NCBI RefSeq assembly: GCF_037126465.1
Contig: NC_088202.1
Location: 128,416,123-128,480,122, forward strand
Source of the DNA: Ornithodoros turicata
Taxonomy: Eukaryota > Arthropoda > Arachnida > Ixodida > Argasidae
Length of the DNA: 64,000 nucleotides
Direction: 5' to 3'
The notes beneath the pieces were generated by a model that made no database searches, was not told the origin of the DNA, and was given only the letters and a program-made list of their open reading frames with translations. Of this stretch, positions 1-12,600 are shown in pieces (the stretch's first letter is position 1; every line of letters begins with the position of its first letter). Both the position numbers and the translations under genes were made by a program.

Positions 1-487
1 AGCTCAAAATATTACTGCGCCAAAGATAGGATGGCTGGACGCAGAGATCTCACGCCTTCTCCCTGCGCCACATAATGTAATCCGTCATACTCACTCTGCT
101 TCCGTATTGGCTGTTAAGACTGGCCGCATGACACTATACGCTGCAGCAGAAAGTGCGCTCCCCTACTGATGGCGCATGGTGGCGCTGCAGTACTTCTCCT
201 GGCGCGATATTGCGTCTCCTTATTTCCATCGGCGTATGTAGTTGACGGACTAGATTTCTTTTCCTTCTTAAGTTGAACACGACTACAGTTGGAACGTTAA
301 TAATTGAGGAGAAGCCATAACATGGTAAACAATCGATATATTCAGAACAAGCCGGTGATGTGGGGTCAGCGGTCAGCAGTGTTAATGTTCATGTCGCCGT
401 GGATGAAGACGTGTTTGTTCTCAGCAGAAACTCGACCCAGAATCGTCTCCAATGGTGTACAAAAATCAGAGTAAGATGAGCTTGGAG
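1..487. other. Unassigned non-coding stretch
   Basis: No recognisable coding region, RNA gene or repeat end was found here. The only fixed point is the right edge, where the target-site duplication of the SINE at 499-780 begins (488-498). Confidence 0.5.
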
Positions 488-498
488 AGCGGTAAATA

Positions 499-780
499 TT
501 TTTTTTAATTTCCGTGTTAGCGCCGCGAAGCAACGGTGGCTATGAGCGGCGTACAGACGTGGACAGATGGAGAGAGGACAGCAGAAAGGAACAACGGGGG
601 ACAGGGGGTTAGTATGCGTCCTGGGCCGACTTCAGAGCGAACTGTGAGGACATTTGTCTGGAAAGACTTCGGAAAACCCACTGAAAACCTCAGACAGCAC
701 AGCCGGTGCCAGGATTCTAACCCGTGTCAGTCCCGGCATGGAAAGCGATCATCCTAACCACTACGCTACGGGAGCATGGT
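499..780 (-). mobile_element. Full-length tRNA-derived SINE (poly-A tail type)
   Basis: On the minus strand the element starts at 780 with a tRNA-like head. An A-box-like stretch (TAGCGTAGTGGTTAGGATG) is followed about 35 bases later by a B-box-like GGTTAGAATCC, as in internal RNA polymerase III promoters. A body (about 690-610) shared with the SINEs at 23641 and 53663 follows. A tail then runs from about 590 to 499, is shared with copies at 36274, 44122 and 52814, and ends in an A-rich run. An 11-bp direct repeat, AGCGGTAAATA, flanks it at 488-498 and 781-791, which fixes both ends. Ticks are known to carry a tRNA-derived SINE called Ruka; whether this is the same family cannot be decided here. 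It encodes no protein and would need LINE enzymes to move. Confidence 0.85.
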
Positions 781-791
781 AGCGGTAAATA

Positions 792-1888
792 ACACCCACA
801 ATTATATTGCGGTGAAGATCGTGAAAGGAACATTGATCAAGCTCAATCCAAACAGAGATTCGCATTTATCACAATTAAAGAACAGGTTCTTTCTCGCGCT
901 ATAAAAGATGTTGTTGGCAATGAAGACGAATGTACCACCATGTGCATTCGCAGTGCGACAACAACACTCAGCACAATGAACAGGGATATTGTAAAAGCAG
1001 GTTTCCGAGTCATTTGGCCAGGTTTCAGAATCTTCAATAACAGAGTTACCCATCGAAGAAGAACACGGCATAGACGTCAGATCGTCCGTGTCCACGAAGA
1101 CTGCAAATGTTTGAAATGCAGAATAGTGAATATACCAGGTTCAAACAGGGGCAAATCATTAGGGTAGTAATACTGAGGGTTGATGAGGCCGGACACCGTA
1201 CAAACAGAGGCAGCAGCCAAAGTGACCAAATAGCATTAAGGAAGCAGAAGAAGAAAGAAGAAAAGAAAGAAGACATAAGAAAACATATTTGATAGATCAT
1301 CAGTGTCTTTAATTCTCACAACAGCTGAATTCTGCTTAGCAAAAAATTTGCCATGGTTTACTCAGGCAAACTTCCAATGCAGTTCCCTTTTACGAGCGAT
1401 TGTCATACCAAGAAGTTTCCTGAGCTCAGGGCATAAGTGTTCGTTGACGTAAACTGGTTGCTTATCAAGAATACTCAGATCAGCGCAAGTTAGACGCTTC
1501 TTTCTACATTTTTCGAGAACAGAGACCCGTTTCTTGCGTGGACAAAACTGTACAACAATATATTGAGCAGAGCTCAGCCTGGCGCTTGAAACTCGATGGC
1601 AGACCTTCATTTTCCACAATCGACTCGTCAACTATCTCGCCAAGTTTCGCAAGCACGTTTGGTATGCGTTCGGTTTTGGAAATATTACGACAATTACTGC
1701 TAATTATGACATGATTGCTGTAATCTAGTAGGTGTCCACGTGTCCATGTTTTGTTTGTGTCCATATTTTACTTGTTGTCGTCGTATTTTCGCTGCATTTG
1801 CGGTAGTATGCGGCAGGGAAAAGAAGGGGGGGGGGGGTAGTGTGCTTTGTAGCTTTCTTCCTTCTGGATGTAGGAGGGGAGGGGTTCA
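792..1888. other. Unassigned stretch
   Basis: Only short random open frames are present, overlapping on both strands without family resemblance. A run of 12 G lies at 1826-1837. No TE ends were recognised before the hAT-like target duplication at 1889. Confidence 0.45.
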
Positions 1889-1896
1889 CTCTTGCA

Positions 1897-2610
1897 CAGA
1901 CTTATGCCCGTTACTCAAAAAAAAAGTAATTGATTACCGTTACCGTTACTTGTACGGAAAAAGTAACTGATTGCCGTTACCAATTACTGGACTCCAAATG
2001 TAATTGAATAACGAGTAGAAAAGTACCGCATTACTCCGGTCGTTACTCTGCATTCACGCAAATTATACCCGTCTTTGTGTGCCTCAGAGGGGGGGGGGGG
2101 GGAGGAAAGAAAGAAATCGTTCAACAGCGGAACAACTGAAATAATACGAAAAACAAAAAACGCGCAGGACAAGTAGATCTGTACGTCTACTGTATTTATC
2201 GCCTGGGAAGACGTTGACCCGATTGTGGAAGAGCATTGCGTGGATCTTCCCATGACTCACTACACCTCCAAAGCTACCACAATGGTACCACCACACTGGT
2301 GTAGTAAGAGATTAGGGAGAGAGACCCTGAAATTCCATAACCTTATTACAATGACCTCCGCTTGGTATAGTAGAACGGTCCAAAAAAGGCTCATTGCACT
2401 AGGGTCTTCACTTGGGGCAGAACATCTGAAAGATGAGTTAATCTCTACCGGAAAAGTAATCAATTACTGAGTAATCGATTAATCAGAAAAGTAATTGATT
2501 ACTCGAAAAATTACTTTGACAGTAAAGTAACCGATTACTCTAAAAACTACTCATAAAAGTAATTGATTACAAGTAACGCAATTACTAGTAACGCGTTACG
2601 CACAAGTCTG
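1897..2610. mobile_element. hAT-like MITE, CAGACTTGTGC family, copy A
   Basis: The 714-bp element begins CAGACTTATGC and ends GCACAAGTCTG, an inverted pair. The flanks CTCTTGCA (1889-1896) and CTCTGGCA (2611-2618) match at 7 of 8 positions, the 8-bp duplication expected for hAT transposons. Both subterminal zones are filled with repeats of GTAATNNATTAC and GTAACGGTAAC-type words. The middle (about 2160-2450) is unique sequence shared with copies at 17669, 36446 and 58621. A 14-G tract lies at 2089-2102. No transposase is encoded, so it would depend on an autonomous relative. Confidence 0.85.
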
Positions 2611-2618
2611 CTCTGGCA

Positions 2619-3460
2619 GTAGCAGAATTCGTCTGGCGACGTGTTCGATTTCTCCCTTTCTTCTTTTTTTTTTTTTTTTTGTTCACAATACAATTTAATT
2701 AAATTTCGCGGTTAGTTTTACAAACAAATCTTTCCCAATCTTCTAAACGAGCTGTATTGCCTTCTCATATCAAAATAACAGCCCCTTTATTACTTCAATT
2801 ACTACACGTTTCTGCCAGTACTGACGGAGCTTTCATCGCCTCCGAAACAAATGTTTCTTTGGTCTGAAAATTTCGAAGAGAACGCTTGCTTGACGGGGAC
2901 GCACCGCAAAACCCTAAAAGCGTTTAATGGGTCCCTTCATCGGATATGAGCACTCATTACCACCGTTGTACAAGCACAATAGAAGGCGGGCTCAGAGTCG
3001 TCTCACCAGATAGTGCTCAGATGGGGGCGAACAAATTTATCTAATCGTTAATTTTATGGCTTTTAGAACCGAGAACCCTCCCACTCTACCTCTTCGTGAA
3101 ACCATCTTTTATAATTAGGTGAACAAAACTAGCGTCTTATCTATACTCCTGTGGTGTTGAATTACTACGTGTAGATTTATAATGCGTGTCTAATGAGAAT
3201 GCTTGGGTGATAGTTTTCTGCATCGGACGTCGAATTTGAAGTCAGGATGTGATAATTTACAATTCGGTTAAAGTGTTCGTGGTAGTAGTGACGGCGTGAA
3301 AGACTTGTAGCCCGTGTCCTCGTTGTGAGCAGCATCACTAGAGTCACCAAATAAGATTCGCTTCAGAGTATCGACTGAGGTCCAAGGGAGAGCAGGAGCG
3401 CAATCTTGTTTCCGCACCACACCGCTAACATCCCCAGTTGAGGATCAAAGACGGCTAGCA
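2619..3460. other. Unassigned stretch
   Basis: AT-rich sequence with a T run at about 2666-2681. No coding or repeat signature was recognised. Confidence 0.45.
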
Positions 3461-3463
3461 TAA

Positions 3464-4023
3464 AGGCGAGTTCCCACATACAGCGCTTCGCTTTATAGCG
3501 CTAGAAAATAGCCCTCAAAATCTCGCGCTGTTTTCCCGCCTGCCGTTCTCACATACAACCGAGCACATAGCGCTATCCCGCTGGTGTCACGAGATATCTA
3601 ATTGCGACACGATGTACCGGTGCTACCGTGATTGCTTATTGTCGGCGTCGGGTATCCGTAGCATGACGGGGGATGACACTTTCGATGCTGTGATCGCGAT
3701 ACCAGACCACAGTAACCAAACACCCATGCATTGGCAAATGAAACTCGTGGCCATTTTTACGACGTCGTCGTCGTCGTCGCATTCCCGCCTTGCTGCTTCG
3801 AGTGATCGGAAGCAAAACAAACCCCAGCTTCCGCGACGTCACGGCTGAAAGACTCTCACGATTGGTTAACGCAGACTCACCGCTCAATATAGCGCTAGAA
3901 AAGTTGACCGCGACTCTACTTCGACAAGAGCGGTTTTATAGCGGTTCGTAGCAATGCGAGGAGGAAAATATAGTGCAATTTTGTAGTACTATGTAGCAAA
4001 GCGCTATATGTGGGAACTGGCCT
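3464..4023. mobile_element. PIF/Harbinger-like MITE
   Basis: The ends AGGCGAGTTCCCACATACAG and (reverse complement of the right end) AGGCCAGTTCCCACATATAG form a terminal inverted repeat of about 30 bp. TAA on each side (3461-3463 and 4024-4026) fits the 3-bp target duplication of PIF/Harbinger elements. The 560-bp body contains several AGCGCTAT motifs and a (GTC)n tract near 3760. Short open frames inside are not transposase. A diverged part of the same family, inverted, lies at 23905-24110. Superfamily assignment rests on end structure only. Confidence 0.72.
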
Positions 4024-4026
4024 TAA

Positions 4027-4863
4027 TGCTCCCTGTGGGATAGAAAGACGTGTACGATTGTTGTGCTATATTCCATGGTGTGTTGTCAGCCAGAGCGTCC
4101 CGAGGAGGTGAGCTCAATGCCGTCAACGTTGATGAGCTGCTTGCAAACGAAAGGAACATTTCACACGCGCACGATAGATGGCATCTTGCGCTAAAGTGCG
4201 CATGGGTAGCGTGGCGCGGAAACAAGATGGCGCATGCTTCCTCTTGGAACTCAGTGTCGATACTCTGAAGCGAAGCTTATTTAGTGACTCTAGCGTCACT
4301 CAGCGGCGAGTCACAGCGCGTCGTGACTGCTTCACTGCGGAAAAGGTTCATACACCGCGAAGCCTACTTCACAACCCAAGACCTTTCCACGACGATCGAT
4401 GTCGAGTGCATTTGCGACTGTGCAACAACAACAACTTTATTTGAGCTGATGAATGATAAGTTTCACGTGCAATAGTATCAAAATAACAACAACTTTCTCG
4501 TGCCGCAAATCCATCTCTGCAGTTACCGCTAGCAGCCGCGGTCGACTGAGAAATGAATGCACTCAACTGCTTATTGATTCCAAACGAAGTACGTATTCGC
4601 AGACGCCGCGGGGCTCCCTTTGTCGATATATAGGAACCTGGTAAGCACCAACTGCCTATGCAGATAAAAAGAACGCGAAGGAAAATGCTGACAATACAAT
4701 AACAGTTCCACGCCATCAACCCACCACTGCAAAGTGGTTGTGAATTTGCATTGCAGGACGTTCTCAAACAATATTTACACCGGCAAAATACGCGGACAAA
4801 TTGACGCATTATTGCACTGACCTAAAGGAGAAGGAAAAAGATAGGGAAAATACTCACCAGTCT
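4027..4863. other. Unassigned stretch
   Basis: A 146-codon open frame on the minus strand (4369-4809) has no recognisable domain, and its composition is typical of chance frames in this window. Nothing else was recognised. Confidence 0.4.
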
Positions 4864-6262
4864 CAGATAAGGCGAAAATGATCCTTGATGACTATCACCG
4901 TGCCGGAAATACAGAATCTGCAGTGCAAAAGTACATAATTAAATAAATACCAATATACTGTATCCTTATGCGCGGGTGTAGGGGAAAATGGTCCCGGAAA
5001 ATATGGTACGAAAAAAAAAAAAGAGAAAGAAAACTCCCCGCAGGTTCCTGCGCGCGCAATACAGGGGCGTGGTAGCAGATAGCTCACGAAACACATCACA
5101 GCCGACCGACTCTTACCATTCGCTCTCCCGATTTGTTGAAATTGGGAGGCATAGATTTTCTTTTCATGTGTTAATGAATAACAAAATCTGCACGCCATTC
5201 AGTGAGTAACATAAAAGCGATATCATTCGTTGCACTAGTTCGCCTGATGACAGCATTTTTCTATTGTTGGTCAGACACGGGCTATACAGTTGACCCCTGC
5301 ACCTTTTCTATGTCGATGTCTATGGAGAATAAAAGCTGTACGCCCTCTCATTCATTGTTTTATTGCCCTTACAACTCCGCTTCTGCTGAAGATACGGTTC
5401 ATCGACATAGAAAGTATGAGAGAACAACTGTAAAACCTGTGTCTGACTCTGACCACACCAACCATAGGAAAATATAGCATCCAGGTTGTGTTTGGAACTA
5501 CATCCGAGGACCCCCACGTACAGCGAGCGTGAAGTCGGAGCGTAAGGTTAGTGAGCTCAGTCTAAACAGTTTATATGCTTTTAATTTGTTTAATTGGTAT
5601 AAATACAGAAGGTAACGTGTCATTTTGCTCACTACTCTGTAATACTTCCCTTTATAAAAGAACGCGGGTACCATTTTCCCGGCCTATCTGCCAGAAAAAT
5701 ACGCAGAAGGTAGCAGGACCTTGAAGAACCGCCTCCTAATCTTGTCGCGTTGTCTGTCTCTGTACTTCAATGAATAAAAAAAAATTAAAAATACACACAC
5801 ACAGAGAATGAGGGAGAGAAACAGAATGAATAGACAGACGTCATCTGCTCAACACAACTGGTGCAGCAAATGTAATCGCTTTTGCCTCATTGATGGCGTG
5901 CAGCTTTTATTATTCATTAACATGAATGTTAATTAAACAAGCCCATATCTCCCAATTTCAAACCAGGAGGGCGAATGATAGCACTTGGTCGGCTATGATC
6001 CGTTTCATCAGCTACCCACAACGATGCTCTTGTATTTGTGGGCGCACGGAACCCCGCGGGATCATTATTTCCACCCATGCAACCAGGGAGCAGAGACCTT
6101 ATTTTTTTTCGGCACCAAATTCTCCAGGACCATTTTTTCCGGAACCCCTTGTGCACACAATGCAAACACGTATGATGTGCACTGCAGGCACTGCGACTCC
6201 GTATCAATCGCGTATTAATGACAAAAATCAGGAACACTCTACTAAAGGTACAAACGGAAAGA
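4864..6262. repeat. Long inverted repeat (fold-back) element
   Basis: Sequence at about 4905-5270 recurs inverted at about 5820-6230. Matching landmarks are a GGTCC(C/T)GGA-type segment, a CCCCGC-GGTTCC segment, the Y-rich stretch around 5110-5140 and the word TTAATGAATAA beside GCACGCCAT. The arms are about 370 bp, clearly diverged from each other, and separated by a loop of about 550 bp. This resembles a degraded MITE with long terminal inverted repeats. Exact termini and a target duplication could not be fixed, so the boundaries are approximate. Confidence 0.6.
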
Positions 6263-7324
6263 CATGGAGCTGAGGAAACACCAGGGCTGACAAAAACACA
6301 TAGAGGCTCCACACGCCTAAAGAACAATGAAATTAGTGCAATTGACGAATAAAGCCAATGAGCATCCCTAGTCGTAATTGATTACTGTTTTGATGTTTGT
6401 CGTTATTGAACTAGAGCTCTAGAAAGAAAAAAAAAAAAAAAGAAGGAGAAGAAGAAGAAGAAGAGCACTCCCGAATCGAAATCGGGAGGGTTCAGATTCA
6501 AACCCTTGCGCCGACACTCATGGGTTTTCTCACGAATCATTTGAAGTTCAATCAACTAGTCAACCACAAAAAATTAGGTAAATAGGTTTCGTAGGCTTTA
6601 TGCTTTTCATGTGACATTTGGTTCTATGTCACTTTCAGTAAATCAGTTGTCTGATCTTCCTGTTCTTCACAGTCATTGCAAAAAAGAAAGAAAAAAAGAA
6701 AGAGAGCGAGAGAGAGAGACAGAAGAAAGAGAGCGAGAAAGAAAAAAACACACACGATAATCTGGCATAATTTTTATACTTTGAACACGAAGCTGAAGAT
6801 GATTATAAAGCCAAGCTTATTTTGCGAAACCGGTGGGGGCGTTGTTTCCTATATAGCAGTTAACCAACGGCGCCATTTCCTCAGTCCAATTCTTTACAAT
6901 TGCGCAACGAGCCTCAAAACGCTCGCCCTTATCAGCAAAGCCCGGATATGGTGAACTGTAGCCCGGAAGGACAGTCAACGACGCCATCTTGCTTTGGCAC
7001 GTTCAATGATATTCGCTGCTGGGTTCTTGCCCTGCCTTCGCAGAGTCGGAAGCTTTGCTCACCGCTTTCTTTGCCGCGCGCTAAGATAGGCGCGTGATAC
7101 GGGTGGTGACATTCGGAGCACGTTCACAGCACTATGCAGGGCGTGGGAAGTTTGTATGCATGAAATGTGTACGCATAGTAAGTGTCGCATGTGCAGAAGG
7201 GCAAGCCAGTGTTGACCGCTCTTTAATGTAATTCAAGCAGATATCATGTAGAGGGTGGGGTGCCCTGAACGCCCGTCATGGTTCGTGCCGTGTAACACAG
7301 ATGCTTCTCACGCGAAGATCTGCA
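6263..7324. other. Unassigned stretch with purine-rich low complexity
   Basis: GA-rich low-complexity tracts occur at 6421-6465 and 6676-6750. Apart from the tRNA-like piece at 6466-6525, nothing was recognised. Confidence 0.45.
6466..6525 (+). repeat. Possible diverged SINE head
   Basis: A B-box-like GGTTCAGATTC is followed by a stretch ending GGGTTTTC, the same order as in the better SINE copies (23641). Similarity is weak, and no target duplication was found. Confidence 0.28.
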
Positions 7325-7328
7325 TTAA

Positions 7329-7479
7329 TAGAGAGTTTCAGTACCGCGAACGCAATCACTTTGAGTACGCAAGAAAACGGCGGGTGCGCACAGGCCATGC
7401 GTCGAACGTTACTTTGCGTACAGCGCGTGCGCTGTGTGAACACGCTATTTCCTTGCGTACGCAGTAACAGAACTCTCTA
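7329..7479. mobile_element. Small TTAA-flanked hairpin MITE (piggyBac-like target)
   Basis: TTAA flanks the element at 7325-7328 and 7480-7483. The ends TAGAGAGTTTCAGTAC and (right end reversed) TAGAGAGTTCTGTTAC are inverted copies. The two halves are partly self-complementary through motifs like TGCGTACGC. The length is 151 bp with no coding capacity. TTAA duplication is the hallmark of piggyBac; the superfamily is inferred from that alone. Confidence 0.65.
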
Positions 7480-7483
7480 TTAA

Positions 7484-8938
7484 CACTAATATGGAGTAGA
7501 CTTACACGCAAGCTGAATCAGCGTATATATGGTACCTCAACTCACCAAGATTTAAGAAAAGACGGAGCGCACTTGCTCCCCAACTGAATGTCCTTAGCAG
7601 TCGTGTATCCTATAGTCGCTACTACTTTGCATTGTACGTAATTAGCGAATTAGATAAGATCAATTAGCTAACTATTAAAACATCAGTCAAGGGCCGACGT
7701 GAATGGAATGTTGGAGAGTGCCTTGGGAAAGACCAGAGTGAGGTGTTTCGAACAATGTGCGCTTTGTGTGGCTTTTTTTTCTTCCTCCTAATACAAAGTC
7801 CGCGACTACAAAAAAATACAGCGTGTATAGTTACATATAGTTACTATACAGCGCTCCTGTATAGTTTCCCTTTTTGATCTTCATATCGGTACGTGCATCC
7901 ATATTTTATCTTCATATCATCCTGAATAGAAAAGGAGAATACAAATGACAGGATATCTAAAATTATCTATCTGATTCGACCCCTTTTTACTCTTCGCCAC
8001 ACCCATTCATTCATTCCTCTTCGAGCTATATACTCGTGCATCGTAGAAACCTACGAGTCGATTATTGAAACCCCGAGAAGCTTAATCGTTATACTTTCGC
8101 CCCTCAAACTAGCAATTCCAAAGCTGCCGAGTAAGAAGCCTTTATGTACGACGTAAACCTACAAGACCCCAGGTCACAACACCTGTAGTGAAATGTTTCA
8201 CAGAAGCTCATTAGGCGACCCCGACGGAGCAAACACGGCATCTGGCCCCAAAGCAGTATACCGTTATTGAGCTTCTATAATCGAGCCGCACACGTTGACA
8301 AGTAGCCGAGCTAGAAGTTAATTAGTGCGAGCCCCGTATTGGTCGTGGGATGCATGGGTGGAGCTGCGCGACATTTTCTAATTTTTTTTTATAGATGACC
8401 AGCGTAGCACACATTTCTCTCTCCCATATCCTCATTTCCTTGCGCAGAATCAGGTACTGCATAATTTAGGGCAAGTGCTGGGTAGATGTAATCCTGAATG
8501 CGAAATCGTGTCTCACCCCAAGAGATTTGGGAGCAATTTCAAAGGCGCCCTATTGCTTTAATGGTTAATAAAAACGGATAGCGTCATAATGCGCGATGAA
8601 TATATGTCCGCGAACGAGTCGGTCACAGGCTCACAGCGCACAGCATTAGGAATTATAATGATATGAACGAGAATAACCAGCATTATGAATTTATAGTCGC
8701 TAACCATGTATAACGTCTTACTGAAAGGTGGGTTTGTTTTGTTTTAAGGGTGCTCAACAACGGCACTTGCCTACCTATGCCAAGCAAATGGGATTGTTGG
8801 AACCCACTCTTTCTGGGATGCTGTTCACCGTCGATGGAGAGAGCGAGTTCTAATCCCGTTTGCTTTGCACGAGATGGAATGCGATTACAGCGAGTCATCT
8901 GAATATGTGTTACTTGGTCCTTGGGCCACCTCGTCGTT
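7484..8938. other. Unassigned stretch
   Basis: About 1.45 kb of AT-rich sequence without recognisable genes. A weak tRNA-like block near 8820-8860 was not convincing. Confidence 0.45.
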
Positions 8939-8946
8939 GTACCGTC

Positions 8947-9357
8947 CAGACATGTACAAGATACCCAAAAATGTATTTAAGATAAGATAATAAATACTGA
9001 CGTCAGAATGTAATTAAGATAGAGTATAAATACATGAAAATTAAAGTAATTAAGATAGAGTATAAATACATGAAAATTAAAGTAATTAAGATAGAGTACG
9101 AAATACTTCAAAAAGTATCTGAAATACAATTAAGATACTATTTATTCTTGAACGCAAAAAGTCACCAGTCACTGGTCAATGCGGCGAGTCGCCGCTATAT
9201 GTGACATGAATCACCTAAAATCCGCGTACTATGCAAGCCGTCATTGTGTGATAGGAGTCATCTAAACACAAGTCCCAAAAAGATGACAAAGAGATACCAT
9301 ATTACTTCACTAAATATATGTGACCCAGAACAAAGCAAACTTCTAGCAGGTCCCTGC
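8947..9357. mobile_element. Left part of a hAT-like MITE split by the BEL element
   Basis: It begins CAGACATGTAC after the flank GTACCGTC (8939-8946). The matching right end (GTACAAGTCTG) lies at 15774, followed by GTACCGGC, a 7-of-8 match. The subterminal region is full of AAATACTT/TTAAGATA words. The BEL retrotransposon entered this element between 9357 and 15400, so it is older than BEL. Its TIR resembles the CAGACTTGTGC family, but its interior differs. Confidence 0.72.
9011..9099. repeat. 36-bp tandem repeat, about 2.5 copies
   Basis: The unit starting TAATTAAGATAGAGTATA repeats at 9011, 9047 and 9083 with a 36-bp period. It lies in the subterminal zone of the interrupted hAT-like MITE. 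Confidence 0.85.
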
Positions 9358-9661
9358 TGTTACGGAATGCTGGTTCCATTCGTTGCGTTAGTGTAGCCCG
9401 GATAAAGAAACACAACTACGTCCGTTCGATGAAGGTGAAAAACACACTCTGACTTTATTCTATACAGAACCAGAAACTCTCACAAGGAGAGAGAGAGGAG
9501 GGGGAACGGAAATGCCAGACTAAACAAACTCAGAGCCGAGATCATCTTCGACTTCGATCCGATTTCACCCTGGCGTGGTGGGTCTCGGGGTCAGGTACAC
9601 AAACTCGGTGCGTAATATGTGGTGTCTCGTTCGCAGTCCCCTGAAGGGGCCTCACACAACA
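9358..9661 (-). repeat. 3' LTR of the BEL/Pao element
   Basis: 304 bp. Read on the minus strand it starts TGTTGTGTGAGG at 9661 and ends GTAACA at 9358. By eye it is identical to the copy at 15096-15399. Confidence 0.95.
9454..9459 (-). promoter_or_regulatory. Polyadenylation signal in the 3' LTR
   Basis: AATAAA on the minus strand, about 200 bases into the LTR, placed to end the retrotransposon transcript. The same hexamer lies in the 5' LTR at 15192-15197. Confidence 0.65.
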
Positions 9662-9674
9662 TCCTCCCGGCCCG
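9662..9674 (-). other. Polypurine tract of the BEL/Pao element
   Basis: The purine-rich GGGCCGGGAGGA (minus strand) directly abuts the 3' LTR. This is the usual site for priming plus-strand DNA synthesis. The Gag-Pol stop codon lies only 15 bases upstream of it. Confidence 0.75.
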
Positions 9675-9688
9675 GAATGATCGCTTGA

Positions 9689-12600
9689 TTAGTGTCGATC
9701 ATTTAGAAGCTCTAGTGGACACATCAGTTGCACAGGTCGGCGGGTAACCACCCCTGAGGTCAGCTTCACAGTGCATGATCGCACGTGTCCATCTGGTGAA
9801 GTGTGCACTTTTTGCACTCTCGCAATCTTCCACATCTGCCGAGGAACCTTCTCGTCATAAAGAACAACTAGGTCTCCCTCTTGTATCTTCGAAGTTGGCC
9901 TATTTGGTGCCAAATGCGCAGAGCGAAGTTGTAATATATATTCTCTCTGCCACCGTTTCCAGAAATGATCCAGTGTCTGTACACGGTGTTTCCATCTCCG
10001 TGTGAGTTGCTGTCTGCCAAATGTTGGCACGTCAGGTACACTCGCTTCAGGTACTGCTGCGAGTCGCCTTCCAATTAAAAAGTGGCCCGGGGTTAAAGGT
10101 TCCGGTTCGTTGGGGTCGGAAGAGATGAAGGTTAGTGGGCGTGAATTTACGACCGCTTCGACTTCGTGCAGTACTGTCGTCATCTCCTCGAAGGAGAGAA
10201 ATGCTCTTCCGAGGACCTTCCGGAGACATTCTTTTACAGAGCGTACCAAGCGCTCCCAAAATCCTCCCCACCATGCTGCCCTTTCCACTATGTATTTCCA
10301 CTTGATGTTTTCTGTTGCGTAGAAGTCTTGAATTGCCGGGGCTTTTAGGGCTTCTCCCATCTTTTGGAGATCCCGAGAAGCTCGTTTAAAGGTGGAAGCG
10401 TTGTCCGTGTAGATAGTGGAGGGTCGTCCCCTTCGTGCGACAAATCGACGGAAACTAAGAAGGAATGACTTCGTCGTGAGGTCCGAAACCAGCTCCAGGT
10501 GAATCGCACGTGTCACCGCGCAAGTGAAAAGGGCGATATAGGATTTCCCCCTTTCATCGTTGATTTTGATGTAGAGCGGGCCGGCAAAGTCTATTCCCAC
10601 GATGGTGAAAGGCGCTTGCTGCGTAATGCGGTCTTTCGGCAACGGTGCCACAGGTGCGCTGGACTGGTTGGCCCTGAATCGCATACAGACCATGCATTTG
10701 CCTATGGTCCGGCGCACGAGTTGTCGCGCTTGAGGAATCCAATAGCGCTCTCTGAGCTCCGTCAAGGTGTCCTGAATTCCTCCGTGCAGGACTCTTCGAT
10801 GGGCAGCGTTGACGATAAGCCCAGTCAATTCGTGGTCTTTTGGTAGCAGTAAAGGGTGCTTCACTTCTTCTGAGGCGTCCGAATAGTGAAGTCTCCCCTC
10901 GAGGCGAAGTAGTCCATGTTCGTCTATGAATGGTCGCAAGTTCGTAATGCTGGAATTGTCATCTATTCGTTCGCCATGAGACAGCTGCTGAATTTCAAGA
11001 GCATAAGCGTCATGCTGGGCTCTCTTGAACCAGTAAAGCTCCGCTTTCTTGATTTCGTCGGTAGTCAGCATCCCTCGCAGGCTATTGTGTGATTGGTGAC
11101 AATTCTCGATGAAACGTAGGGTCCATGCAGTGACGCGTAGAAGTTTGGAGTATTCGCTGAAGCGACTCAGGTCCATCAATGGTTGCTTCGTGTTGTGAGT
11201 CACCTGTAGACAGCTCACTTCGGATTTGCGTAGCTCGCACAGCAAAGTTTGGGGAAACGCGGTGGTCTTCGTGAGGGAATTTGGCCACGCACCTTCGTAT
11301 TCTGAAAGCCACTCTGGGCCCTTCCACCAGTTTCTGCTGTGGACCAAAGATTCTAAACTCAGTCCTCGTGTAAGCATATCCGCCGGATTCTGACTGCCCG
11401 GACAATGTGACCATGAATGCGGATCGGTTTTTGATTGAATTTCCATCGTCCTGTTGCACACGAACGGCTTCCAGCGGCTAGCTTGTCCTTGGATCCAGTG
11501 GAGGGCTATCGTCGAATCTGTCCAGAACTGCTTCAGATGTATATGCAGTTTGAGGCACTCCTCGATATATTGAGCCAGTCGTGCTCCAATGAGTGCACCC
11601 ATCAGCTCAAGGCGGGGCAAAGTCAACTTCTTCAAAGGAGCCACACGTGACTTGGCGAAAACGAGGTTAACACTCACGTTTCCGTCCCAATCTTCGACTC
11701 TTAGGTACACGCATGCACCGTATGCAGTCGGGCTTGCATCGGTAAAGGTATGCAGTTGGACCGAAAATATATTTTCTCCAATTCCTTCCATCACGTAACG
11801 TTTGACGGATAGCTGTTCGATCAACGGTAATTCTTGACACCACGTCTCATACTCCTGAGATAGGTCGTCTGGCAGAGAGTCATCCCATCCCAGTCCTTGT
11901 TCCCAAATACGCTGGAACATCGTCTTCACTCGTACAGTGTACGGCGACAAGAACCCCAACGGGTCGAAGAGACGTGCGGACTGTCGCAGTACAGAGCGCT
12001 TCGTATTCTTGGCGAGAATCAGGACGTCCAGCATCCTATCGTTCGAGAATTTTAAGGTGTCGTCTGTCCTGTTCCATGAGACTCCCAATACTTTATCCAT
12101 GGTTGGATCGATGAACGTTTTGTCGTTTGGTACTGCCGTTCGTCCGTCGTTCCGGAAATATTCCTGGAGTTCTGGAGAGTTCGTAGTCCACTTCTTTAGC
12201 TCCATACCTGCCGTCTTTAATACTTCATTCGCCTTCTCGTAGAGGTGCTTTGCTTCGGCAACGTTGCTTGCACCGGTAAGCAGATCGTCTACATAGAAGC
12301 AGTCGATAAGTGCAGCCGCCATTTCGTCTTTGCAGTTTTTCATGTGGTATTGCAACGTAGCGCTGAGCAGAAATGGGCTGGACGTTGTACCGAACGGTAC
12401 CCGTGTCATCCGCCATTCTTGAATGCTTGAGCTACTTTGGTTTTGTGTCGGCGGATAGGTGTACCACAGAAAGCGAAGGGCGTCTCTGTCGCTTTCGTCG
12501 ACCTCGATCTGGAGGAAGGCTTTGCTGATGTCTGCAGTAAGTGCTATCTTGTTGAGACGGAATCGGAGTAGAATCGGTAGGAGTTCGTTCGTTAGTGTTG

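Noticed and set aside
8800..8900. SINE head near 8820-8860
   Set aside because: The B-box match is poor and no body or tail follows.
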